NCBI GenBank assembly: GCA_947177645.1
Contig: CAMWVJ010000025.1
Span: 1 to 9,022 of the forward strand
Direction: 5' to 3'
Source: an uncultured Desulfovibrio sp.
GTDB taxonomy: Bacteria > Desulfobacterota > Desulfovibrionia > Desulfovibrionales > Desulfovibrionaceae
Length of the DNA stretch: 9,022 nucleotides
Shown here: piece by piece, positions 1-8,847 of the stretch
Layout of the letters: each line of letters opens with the position of its first letter
Numbering within the stretch: position 1 is the stretch's first letter
Made by a program: the position numbers and the translations under genes
Notes under the pieces: generated by a model
What the model saw: the letters and a program-made list of their open reading frames with translations, nothing else
Told to the model about the DNA's origin: nothing
Databases searched by the model: none

Positions 1-63
1 GGGGAATTCCACGTCGACCACGGCGCCGATGACCTGGGTGATCTTGCCGGTGTTCTTGCTCAT
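1..63 (-). CDS. atpD: ATP synthase F1 subunit beta (partial, N-terminus only)
   Basis: Only the first 21 codons are in the window. The gene begins with ATG at 63 and runs off the left edge. The visible residues (MSKNTGKITQVIGAVVDVEF and one proline) are the typical start of the catalytic beta subunit of F-type ATP synthase, in the N-terminal beta-barrel domain. The start is fixed by an excellent Shine-Dalgarno (AAGGAG) whose first bases overlap the TAA stop of atpG, nine bases upstream. Its place after atpH, atpA and atpG is the standard F1 order. Walker motifs lie outside the window, so the call rests on the N-terminal sequence and position. Confidence 0.93.
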   Translation of the reverse strand, partial: MSKNTGKITQVIGAVVDVEFP

Positions 64-72
64 GTTCGCTCC

Positions 73-951
73 TTAGCCCTTGAGCGCTTCCGCGCCGCCG
101 ACGATGTCGATGAGTTCGCTCGTGATGGAGGCCTGCCGGGTCTTGTTGTAGAGCAGTGTCAGGGTATTGATGAGCTCGTCGCAGTTGCGCGTGGCGTTGT
201 CCATGGCCGCCATGCGGGCCGCATGCTCGCTGGCTGCCGTGTCCAGAAGGCCGCTGTACACCTGCACCTTGACGTAGCGCGGCAGAAGATCCTCCAGGAG
301 CTTGGCCTCGCTCGGCTCATAGACATATTCGCACATGGGGCCGGAATCCGGGTCGCTCTCCGCGGCGGGAGCCTTGAGCGGCAACAGCCTGAGCGAGGCC
401 GGCGGCTGCTTGGCCATGGAGACGAACTCGCCGTAGACGAGCCACACCTCGTCCAGCTCCATGTCCTCGTACTTGTGGATGACCTCCGTCGCCACGGCGC
501 TGGCCAGCGGGAAGTCCACCGAGCCCATGCTGTCGGCATAGGAGGTGCCCAGGGTGTAGCTGCTCTTGCGGATGGCGTCGCGGCCTTTGCGGCCCACGCA
601 GAGGAAGCTCACATCCATGCCTTGCTGCCTCGCCTCGCCGGCGAGCCTGAGCCCCTCGGCGATGATGGCCGCATTGAAGCCGCCGCACAGGCCCCTGTCG
701 GAAGTGACGAGGATGATGCAGCAGTGCTTCTTCTCCTCATGCTCGGTGAGCAGCGGATGGCTCACGCCGTCCGCCTTGGCCGCGAGGGCGCCGATGACCT
801 CGCGGTACTTGGAGGCATAGGGGCGGAAGCGCTCGATGCGGCTCTGGGCGCCGCGCAGCTTGGCCGAAGCCACCATGCCCATGGCCTTGGTGATCTGCTT
901 GGTCTTGCCGACACCCACGATCTTCATTTTTACGTCTTTGAGCGATGGCAT
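73..951 (-). CDS. atpG: ATP synthase F1 subunit gamma
   Basis: Encodes the 292-residue central rotor shaft of F1, which couples proton flow through Fo to conformational change in the alpha/beta hexamer. The N-terminal helix carries the family pattern around residues 12-35 (VGKTKQITKAMGMVASAKL). The Rossmann-like core has DRGLCGGFN at 85-93. The C-terminal helix ends in the family signature ITSELIDIVGGAEAL at 276-290. Length is normal for the family. The start is ATG at 951, with GGGAG just upstream and 15 bases after the atpA stop. A second Met at residue 9 lacks a comparable ribosome site. Subunit gamma sits at the cytoplasmic membrane face. Nothing unusual was seen. Confidence 0.97.
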   Translation of the reverse strand: MPSLKDVKMKIVGVGKTKQITKAMGMVASAKLRGAQSRIERFRPYASKYREVIGALAAKADGVSHPLLTEHEEKKHCCIILVTSDRGLCGGFNAAIIAEGLRLAGEARQQGMDVSFLCVGRKGRDAIRKSSYTLGTSYADSMGSVDFPLASAVATEVIHKYEDMELDEVWLVYGEFVSMAKQPPASLRLLPLKAPAAESDPDSGPMCEYVYEPSEAKLLEDLLPRYVKVQVYSGLLDTAASEHAARMAAMDNATRNCDELINTLTLLYNKTRQASITSELIDIVGGAEALKG

Positions 952-966
952 CCGGCTCTCCCGCGC

Positions 967-2475
<1,509 letters not shown>

Positions 2476-3027
2476 CTACACACCCCTCTTGAAAGTCTCG
2501 CGGAGGATCCCCAGCTGCGCGCGCAGGCTCGAATCCAGCACCTTGTCTCCCACGGCCAGCACCATGCCCCCGAGGATCTCCGGGTCCACGCTGAAGGCAA
2601 GCTCGATGTCGCCGCCGCTCTTCTTGGCGAGCTCGGCCTTGAGCTTCGCCTGCTTCTCCTTGGAGAGCTTGACTGCGGTGATGACCTTGCCCCTGAGGAC
2701 GCCGTTGGCCTCGTCGAGGAGGATGCCGTACCAGTCGGCGATCTGGCGCAGGGAGCCGAGGCGCTCCTTGTCTGCCAGAAGAAAGCAGAAATTCCGCATG
2801 GTCTTGTCGGCGCCGAGCTTGTCGAGCAGCGCGCCGAGCACGCCCTTTTTTTCCTCCACGCCGATGACCGGGCTTTTCAGCACGGAGCCGAGCTTCGGCT
2901 CTTCGGCCACCATTTCGCCCAGGGCCGCGAGGCAGGCCCCGTGCCTTCCAAGGGCGTCGCCGCCCTCACGCCGGCCCAGCGAAAACAGGGCGCTGGCGTA
3001 TCTTCTCGCAACAACGGTGTCGGTCAA
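2476..3027 (-). CDS. atpH: ATP synthase F1 subunit delta (OSCP homologue), TTG start
   Basis: Encodes the 183-residue peripheral-stalk protein that joins the top of the F1 head to the b/b' dimer. The N-terminus (MTDTVVARRYASALF) is the usual delta/OSCP opening for an alpha-helical domain. The C-terminal signature DPEILGGMVLAVGDKVLDSS covers about 148-167. The start codon is TTG, not ATG: it shares four bases (TTGA) with the TGA stop of atpF, and the conserved ARRYA..LF motif begins only seven residues later, so no later start fits. AAGGTGG about seven bases upstream is a fair ribosome site. The overlap suggests delta is made by reinitiation after atpF. Length is normal. Confidence 0.95.
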   Translation of the reverse strand: MTDTVVARRYASALFSLGRREGGDALGRHGACLAALGEMVAEEPKLGSVLKSPVIGVEEKKGVLGALLDKLGADKTMRNFCFLLADKERLGSLRQIADWYGILLDEANGVLRGKVITAVKLSKEKQAKLKAELAKKSGGDIELAFSVDPEILGGMVLAVGDKVLDSSLRAQLGILRETFKRGV

Positions 3028-3611
3028 CGCAGCACCACCTTGTCCAGAGAGTTGGCGATGAGCCGGTCATGATCCTGCTCGGTGAGCTTGCCGCGCAGGG
3101 CCTTTTCCGTGGCCTCCACGATCTCGTCGGCGAGCGTCGCGCGCACCTGGTCGCGCATGGCGCGGCCCTCGTTTTCGGCGGCGCGGCGGGCCTGGTCGAC
3201 GATCTGGCCGGCCTGGCGCCGGGCTTCGTCCACAATGTTCTGCCGGAGGCGCGCGGCCTGGGCCTTGCTTTCCTCAAGGATGGCCTTGCGCTCGGCGTCC
3301 AGGTTGGCGATGCGCGCCTCGATGGCGTCGAGGTGCTCCCGCGCCTCCTCGCGGCGCTTTTCCAGCTCGTCGAGGGTGCCCTTGATGGTCTCACGCCGCC
3401 CCCGGAGGAAGCGCTTGGTGAGGCCGCCCACGAAATACCAGAGGATGCCCACGAAGATGACGAGGGTCACCACGCGCCAGGCGAAATCGCCCCAGCGCGG
3501 CTCGTGCCCCTCGGAGGCCATGACCTCCGTGGCGGCCGTCAGCACCGCGAGGCCCGCCAGAAGAACGGGCAGCAGGACGGGCAGGAAGTTGCGGAATGTT
3601 TTGATGCTCAA
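3024..3611 (-). CDS. atpF: ATP synthase Fo subunit b, with N-terminal signal-like segment
   Basis: Encodes about 195 residues if read from TTG at 3611. It is a stator stalk subunit: one membrane anchor and a long helix reaching subunit delta. Residues 8-26 are strongly hydrophobic after Lys4 and Arg7 and end in a short polar stretch (EVMASEGHEP), resembling a signal peptide. A second hydrophobic span at 44-64 (AWRVVTLVIFVGILWYFVGG) is the true b-subunit anchor. Residues 68-180 are charged, Ala/Arg/Glu-rich coiled coil. The TTG is chosen because GGGGGTG (3616-3622) lies four bases upstream and the protein then starts at the signal-like segment. An in-frame ATG at 3656, seven bases after the atpF2 stop, would add 15 residues (210 total) and is the main alternative; ATG at 3521 would remove the first hydrophobic segment. 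Confidence 0.93.
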   Translation of the reverse strand: MSIKTFRNFLPVLLPVLLAGLAVLTAATEVMASEGHEPRWGDFAWRVVTLVIFVGILWYFVGGLTKRFLRGRRETIKGTLDELEKRREEAREHLDAIEARIANLDAERKAILEESKAQAARLRQNIVDEARRQAGQIVDQARRAAENEGRAMRDQVRATLADEIVEATEKALRGKLTEQDHDRLIANSLDKVVLR

Positions 3612-3615
3612 GACG

Positions 3616-3622
3616 CACCCCC
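3616..3622 (-). promoter_or_regulatory. Ribosome binding site supporting the TTG start of atpF
   Basis: GGGGGTG on the minus strand, four bases before TTG at 3611. It pairs with the end of 16S rRNA with one G-U in place of A-U. It decides for the TTG start over the upstream ATG at 3656, which has only a weak AGG. Confidence 0.5.
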
Positions 3623-3663
3623 CGTTGCGGTCTGCGTTCGATGTGCGCGGCGCCATGCCGGGC

Positions 3664-4086
3664 CTAGGCGTTGCCGAGCAGGCGGTCGCCCACCTTGGCG
3701 GAAAAATCGCTGATGCCGTTGCGCAGCTCGTTGAGCGCCGCCTCGGCCTGACCGCGCAGGGCGGAGCGGTTCTCGGCGAGCAGCTGGCGCGCGCTCTGCT
3801 GCGCCTCGCCCACGATGTTCTGCTGCTCGGAGAGGCCGGACTGGCGCCCCTCTTCACGGGTGAGGCCGGCTTCCTGCCGGGCGCGGGCGAGCTCGGCCTC
3901 GTAGTGGTTGAGCTTTTCCGTGGCTTCGGCGGTGAAGGCGTCGGCCTCGCCGGCCAGGTCGTCCATGAGGCCGTTGCGCTTTTTAATGATGTCGCGGACA
4001 GGGCGGATGAGCAGGATATTGAGGACGATGAGGGCAATGAAGAAATTCGCCAGCTGAAAAAGAAGGGTGATGTTCAGGTCCAGCAT
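3664..4086 (-). CDS. atpF2: ATP synthase Fo subunit b' (second b-type subunit)
   Basis: Encodes 140 residues, the second half of a b/b' heterodimeric stator stalk. It opens with MLDLNITLLFQLANFF, and residues 6-27 form the single membrane anchor, followed by IRPVRDIIKKRN at the membrane exit. The rest (about 38-135) is an Ala/Glu/Arg-rich coiled coil. Unlike atpF it has no signal-like extension, a usual difference between b' and b. ATG at 4086 is chosen because AGGGGG lies about eight bases upstream; an in-frame TTG at 4110 has no ribosome site. It is first in the atp operon, about 47 bases after the predicted transcription start, and 52 bases separate it from atpF. Confidence 0.94.
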   Translation of the reverse strand: MLDLNITLLFQLANFFIALIVLNILLIRPVRDIIKKRNGLMDDLAGEADAFTAEATEKLNHYEAELARARQEAGLTREEGRQSGLSEQQNIVGEAQQSARQLLAENRSALRGQAEAALNELRNGISDFSAKVGDRLLGNA

Positions 4087-4139
4087 GCGCGCGCCCCCTG
4101 TGGCTGACAAGAGATGACAATGGCTGAAGAAGCTCTTGC

Positions 4140-4168
4140 AGCATAGACCCCCGTCAGGATTATGTCAA
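4140..4168 (-). promoter_or_regulatory. Sigma-70 type promoter of the atp operon
   Basis: On the minus strand, TTGACA (perfect -35, at 4163-4168) is followed by exactly 17 bases and TATGCT (-10, at 4140-4145, four of six consensus bases). Transcription would begin near 4133, giving a leader of about 47 bases before atpF2. The bases upstream of the -35 (about 4175-4209) are A/T-rich, like an UP element, which stands out in this GC-rich DNA. No terminator of the preceding gene was seen in the same 120-base gap. The promoter is predicted by sequence only. Confidence 0.8.
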
Positions 4169-4206
4169 AGGGTATTGGCCGCAAATATGGCAAAACGCGA
4201 AAAAAT

Positions 4207-4749
4207 TTACTCTTCCGGCTTCTGCCGGCCCGGCAGCCGCCCCAGCACGGCCGCGCAGACCTCGCCCGCGGGCAGGGCCGCATCCACCGTATGATGCGCG
4301 CATGCCGCGTAGAGCGGTGCCCGCGCCTCCATGACCTCGCGCACCTCCTCGAGCATGCTCTTCCCGGTGAGCGAAGGCCGCTGCGCGGCGAGGGGGCTTT
4401 CCGCCAGCCGCTCCGCCGCGGCCTCCGGCGGCAGCGAAAGCCAGACCACCACGCCGTTTGCGCGCAGAAAGTCCCGGTTGCCCGCGTCCAGCACTGCGCC
4501 GCCGCCGGTGGCGATGACCCCGCCCCCCACCCGGGCAGCTTCGGCCGCCGCCTCGCGCAGGGCCGCGCATTCCCGCGCGCGGAAGCCTTCCCAGCCTTCG
4601 GCGGCAACGATGTCGGCCACGCTCATGCCCGCGCGGGCGCAGAGAAAGTCGTCCATGTCGGTGAAGGCGCAGGAAAGCTCTTGCGCCAGCGCCCGGCCCA
4701 CGGTGGTCTTGCCGGCGCCGCGGCCGCCCACGAGGAAGACGATGCCCAT
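4207..4749 (-). CDS. aroL: Shikimate kinase, AroL-like
   Basis: Encodes 180 residues catalysing ATP-dependent phosphorylation of shikimate at the 3-hydroxyl, the fifth step of the shikimate pathway to chorismate, in the cytoplasm. Walker A is GGRGAGKTT (8-16). Asp33 in TDMDDF and Arg57 in GFRARE are the shikimate-binding residues of the family, and the TGGG loop is at 81-84. The lid has RPSLTGK (124-130) with Arg124, and Arg143 in EARAPLY completes the site. The pattern FRARE, RPxLTGK and the spacing resemble enterobacterial AroL more than AroK, from memory. All catalytic residues are present and length is normal. The start lies three bases after the zraR stop; its strong Shine-Dalgarno is inside zraR. 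AroK is the alternative name. Confidence 0.93.
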   Translation of the reverse strand: MGIVFLVGGRGAGKTTVGRALAQELSCAFTDMDDFLCARAGMSVADIVAAEGWEGFRARECAALREAAAEAARVGGGVIATGGGAVLDAGNRDFLRANGVVVWLSLPPEAAAERLAESPLAAQRPSLTGKSMLEEVREVMEARAPLYAACAHHTVDAALPAGEVCAAVLGRLPGRQKPEE

Positions 4750-4752
4750 CTT

Positions 4753-6191
<1,439 letters not shown>

Positions 6192-6195
<4 letters not shown>

Positions 6196-8075
6196 GCCGC
6201 ACCTCCCGCGGGCTTCTCCAGGCAGGCCCCGCCGGGCAGCCTTATAGTCATGGTGGTGCCGCGCCCGGGCAGGGTGCTCGCGCTGATGGCGCCCCCGTGC
6301 TGCTCCACGACCTGCCGGGCAATGGCGAGCCCGAGGCCCGTGCCGTTGGCCTTGGTGGTGAAATAGGGCGTGAAGATCTGCGCCGCCGTGGCCGCGGACA
6401 TGCCCGAGCCCGTGTCGCGCACGCGGATGCGCCAGCCGGGCGTGCCCTCCCCTTCGGCCTCGTCCCGCTCCAGCGCCACCTCCACTTCGCCGCCGGCCGG
6501 CGTGGCCTGGATGGCGTTGATGACAAGGTTGAGCACGGCCTGCATGAGGCGGTCCGCGTCCACGCAGGCTTCGGCGCCGCCTTTGGGGAGGCTCGCCGTG
6601 AGGCGCACGCTCTTTTCCGCGGCGTCCGGCGCGGCCACCGTCACCACCCGCTCGAGCACGGCGGCGAGGTCCGCGGGCGCGGGCGCAAGATCGCGGGGCC
6701 GCGCCAGGCTGAGCAGATCGGTCAGCACGCGGTCGAGGCGCCCGGTCTCTTCCATAAGTATCTGGCCGGTGGCGTGGCCGAGGGGGTCGTCCTTGAGGCG
6801 CTCGGTGAGGTAGGTGGCATAGCCGCGGATGGAACTCAGCGGATTGCGGATCTCGTGCGCGAGGCCGGCGGCGAGATTGCCCAGGGCCGAAAGCCGCTCA
6901 TGCTGGCGGAGCTGGCGCTGGAGGCTGCGGATCTCGCCCATGTCGCGCAGGGCGAAGAGGTAGCCCGTCACCGCACCGCCGCTGTCCAGCAGGCGCGCGG
7001 CCGTGAGCTGCACGGGGAGCGGGGCGCCCTGCGGGCGCCACAGCTCGAGTTCGCGCTCCACAAGGCCCGTTCCCTGCTCCAGCTCGGCCATGAGCGCGGG
7101 CCAGTCGAGGCCCCTGCCGGCGAGGGCGGCCGCGCCGGCCGGGGACTCGGGCGCGTCCCCGGGGGCCGGGGCGTCCAGCCCGAGCATGGCCCGGGCCCGG
7201 GCATTGCTGAGACGCAGGCGCCCGGTCGTGTCCAGCACCACGAGGCCGGCCGGATAGTTGCGCACCACCTGCGCGGCCAGGGCCTCGGCGTCGGCGAGCA
7301 GGCGCCTGGAGGAGCGGTAGCGCCGGAAGAGCAGGCCGAGGCCCGCCACGGCGAGCCCGGCCACGAGCACGAGCCCGGCCACGATCCAGAGCTGGAGGGC
7401 ATACTCCTTCAGGGCATCCCGCATGCCCGCCACATCGAGGGCCACGAAGACGCAGCGGACATCGCTGCCGGCGCCATCGTGCCGTCGCGCCATGCCGCGC
7501 AGCCGCGCCGGCGCGAAGAGGCGCCAGGTCTCGTAGATGTTGGGGTCGTCCGGGCTGAAGCGGCCGCGCGTGACGCGCCCCGGGGCGAGGCGGCGCATTT
7601 CCTCGGGGGTGTAGAGCGTGGCGCCCGCGAGCTCGGGATTGCTGTCCGCGAGGATGCGGCCCGTGCTGTCGGTGATGGCTATCCAGGCCACGCCGGGCTG
7701 CCGCGCCACCTCGGCCACGAGCCGCCCAAGGGTGCCCGTGGCCAGCCCCGCTCGGTCGAGAAGGCGCGCGCCGCCCTCCAGCGCCCAGACAAGGGAATCG
7801 GCCCGCCCGTGGATGGCCGCGAGCATCTGCGCGCGCTCACGCTCCACGGCCCGGCTGATGGCGATCCCGGCCACGGCGAGCCCGATCAGGGCCGCCACGG
7901 CGAGCAGCAGGCATTGCCGCCACAGGGGGGCATCCGCGGTCTGATCCGCCCGGCGCGCTTGAGGGGCCTCGCCCGTGGGTGCAGCGCCAGGGCCGTCCCC
8001 CAGGTTGCCCCGCGGGATGACACCTGGGTCAAAAGTATCCGCTTTTCCCGCTTCTGTTACCTTTTTACTCGCCAT
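6192..8075 (-). CDS. zraS: Membrane sensor histidine kinase, ZraS-like, with PAS domain
   Basis: Encodes 627 residues from ATG at 8075. Residues 1-50 are a polar, Ala/Gly/Pro-rich cytoplasmic tail. Membrane span 1 is about 52-74. A periplasmic sensor (about 75-228) contains QPGVAWIAITDSTGRILADS, close to E. coli ZraS as I recall it. Span 2 is about 229-250, followed by RRYRSSRRLL. A PAS-like domain (about 265-380) precedes the HisKA helix, with His407 in AHEIRNPLSS. The catalytic domain has NLVINAIQA (N box, Asn516/Asn520), DTGSGM (554-559) and GTGLGLA (578-584). All kinase residues are intact. The ATG has AGAGG seven bases upstream; an in-frame TTG at 8123 has none. The gene overlaps zraR by four bases and is divergent from zraP. 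Confidence 0.92.
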
Positions 8076-8101
8076 GGGGCGCCTCTGGGTAAAAAGGTTA
8101 C
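8056..8101. promoter_or_regulatory. Probable ZraR enhancer: paired 13-base inverted sites
   Basis: The left arm (8056-8068, GTTACCTTTTTAC) and right arm (8089-8101, GTAAAAAGGTTAC) are inverted copies differing at one base, with 20 bases between. The right arm is itself a dyad (GTAA-N5-TTAC), so each arm may bind one regulator dimer. Their centres are 33 bases apart, about three helical turns. They lie about 104-149 bases upstream of the predicted zraP start, where NtrC-family enhancers are usually found. The left arm is within zraS codons and the zraS start codon is between the arms. Assignment to ZraR is inferred from position and neighbouring genes. Confidence 0.65.
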
Positions 8102-8137
8102 GCCACGGAGCAGGCGCGCGCAAGCCGCAGAGAGGGG

Positions 8138-8171
8138 ATTTTTGAACTTTTTTCAGAATATCAGCGGATTA
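8138..8171 (+). promoter_or_regulatory. Candidate IHF binding site between enhancer and sigma-54 promoter
   Basis: TATCAGCGGATTA (8159-8171) fits the commonly used IHF consensus WATCARNNNNTTR at every position. It is preceded by an A/T-rich stretch (8138-8155), the arrangement expected of strong IHF sites. It lies between the paired enhancer sites and the -24/-12 promoter, where DNA bending would bring activator to polymerase. The short consensus could occur by chance, but in DNA this rich in G and C such a block is notable. Confidence 0.5.
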
Positions 8172-8184
8172 GCTAAAATGGCAC
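8155..8184 (-). promoter_or_regulatory. Weak candidate promoter for zraS (sigma-70 type)
   Basis: Minus-strand GTGCCA (8179-8184) and TATTCT (8155-8160), 18 bases apart, each match consensus at four of six positions. It would start zraS transcripts near 8148. The -35 coincides with the -24 element of the opposite promoter, so the two could exclude each other. This is low-strength evidence. Confidence 0.25.
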
Positions 8185-8194
8185 GCCGCTTGCT
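8179..8194 (+). promoter_or_regulatory. Sigma-54 (-24/-12) promoter of zraP
   Basis: TGGCAC, five bases, TTGCT matches the sigma-54 consensus TGGCAC-N5-TTGCW. The invariant GG is at 8180-8181 and the invariant GC at 8192-8193, ten bases apart. The transcript should start near 8205, giving a leader of about 50 bases before zraP. A sigma-54 activator is encoded next door, which makes a chance match unlikely. Confidence 0.88.
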
Positions 8195-8244
8195 GTATGC
8201 CGGGCACAGACGATGCGGCGCAGATGCGCCCCAACTTCAACAGC

Positions 8245-8249
8245 GAGGA
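8245..8249 (+). promoter_or_regulatory. Ribosome binding site deciding the zraP start
   Basis: GAGGA lies five bases before ATG at 8255. It favours that start over ATG at 8249, which overlaps it, and over ATG at 8213, which would leave a leader of only about eight bases after the predicted transcription start. Confidence 0.6.
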
Positions 8250-8254
8250 TGATC

Positions 8255-8839
8255 ATGACCCTGTTCAACAAAAAGCTCACCACCCTGGCCCTGGCGGCCA
8301 TCCTGGCCCTGGGCATGGCCGGCGCGGCCCAGGCCGCCGGCCGCGACTACCGCCCCGACGCGCAGGCGTATCCCGGCATGAGCGCGGAGCAGCAGACCAA
8401 GGCGAAAAAGATCCACGACGAGACCGTGGCGGCCACCAGCGAGACGCGCGAAAAACTCCGCGCCAAGCGCGCCGAGCTCGACGCCCAGCTGGCCAGCCCC
8501 GAGCCGGACAAGGACAAGATCGAAAGCCTTTCGCGTGAGATCGGCGAACTGCGCGGCAAGCTCATGGCCGCCCGCGTGGACCTGCGCGCGAAGCTCGCCA
8601 AGGAAGGCATCCCGGCCGAGGCCTTCGAGCCCGCGCCCGGCCCGCGCAACGGCTTCGGCCCTGGCAACGGCCCTGCCAATGCCGGCCCGGGCTACGGCCC
8701 CGGACCCTGCTGGGGTCCGAACGGCGGCTACGGCTACGGCTATCACCACGGGCGCCGCGGCGGCCACCATCGCGGCGGCTGGGGTGGTGGCAACTGGGGC
8801 GGCGGCTATGCCCCCATGGGCGGCTGCGGCTGCTGGTAG
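8255..8839 (+). CDS. zraP: Periplasmic zinc/stress accessory protein, ZraP-like (Spy/CpxP family)
   Basis: Encodes 194 residues with a signal peptide: MTLFNKK, hydrophobic 9-23, and cleavage likely after AQA at residue 27. Residues 42-122 form the helical hairpin of the family, and the stretch from MSAEQQTKAKKIHDE through PDKDKIESL to AKEGIP follows E. coli ZraP closely as I recall it. From about 126 the chain is Gly/Pro-rich, then Gly-rich with His164, His165, His171, His172 and ends CGCW (Cys191, Cys193), with Cys152 earlier; these are plausible metal ligands. The E. coli-type His motif just after the signal peptide is missing. ZraP is a zinc-linked periplasmic chaperone that restrains ZraS. 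It is the only plus-strand gene and has its own sigma-54 promoter. Confidence 0.9.
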   Translation: MTLFNKKLTTLALAAILALGMAGAAQAAGRDYRPDAQAYPGMSAEQQTKAKKIHDETVAATSETREKLRAKRAELDAQLASPEPDKDKIESLSREIGELRGKLMAARVDLRAKLAKEGIPAEAFEPAPGPRNGFGPGNGPANAGPGYGPGPCWGPNGGYGYGYHHGRRGGHHRGGWGGGNWGGGYAPMGGCGCW

Positions 8840-8847
8840 GTAGTGAA

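Noticed and set aside
4087..4110. Upstream TTG start for atpF2
   Set aside because: No Shine-Dalgarno; the ATG at 4086 has one and matches the usual N-terminus of b'.
4087..4206. Terminator after aroL
   Set aside because: There is a T-run just after the aroL stop, but no stable GC stem before it; the A/T-rich stretch is better explained as upstream promoter DNA.
8076..8123. Upstream TTG start for zraS, adding 16 residues
   Set aside because: No ribosome site precedes it, the added sequence lies over the right enhancer arm, and ATG at 8075 has AGAGG at good distance.
6297..8252. Plus-strand open frame opposite zraS
   Set aside because: Antisense to a kinase with all catalytic motifs; it also runs across the zraS/zraP regulatory region.
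8213..8254. Upstream ATG start for zraP
   Set aside because: Only about eight bases after the predicted sigma-54 transcript start; it would put an Arg-rich segment before a standard signal peptide, and GAGGA supports ATG at 8255.
8076..8254. Possible small gene or small RNA in the zraS/zraP gap
   Set aside because: The gap is explained by regulatory sites; no open frame with a ribosome site and no terminator-like hairpin was seen inside it.
8640..8836. Possible tandem repeat in the zraP tail
   Set aside because: The Gly-rich codons (GGC) give a repetitive look, but no exact unit recurs in register; it is low-complexity coding sequence.
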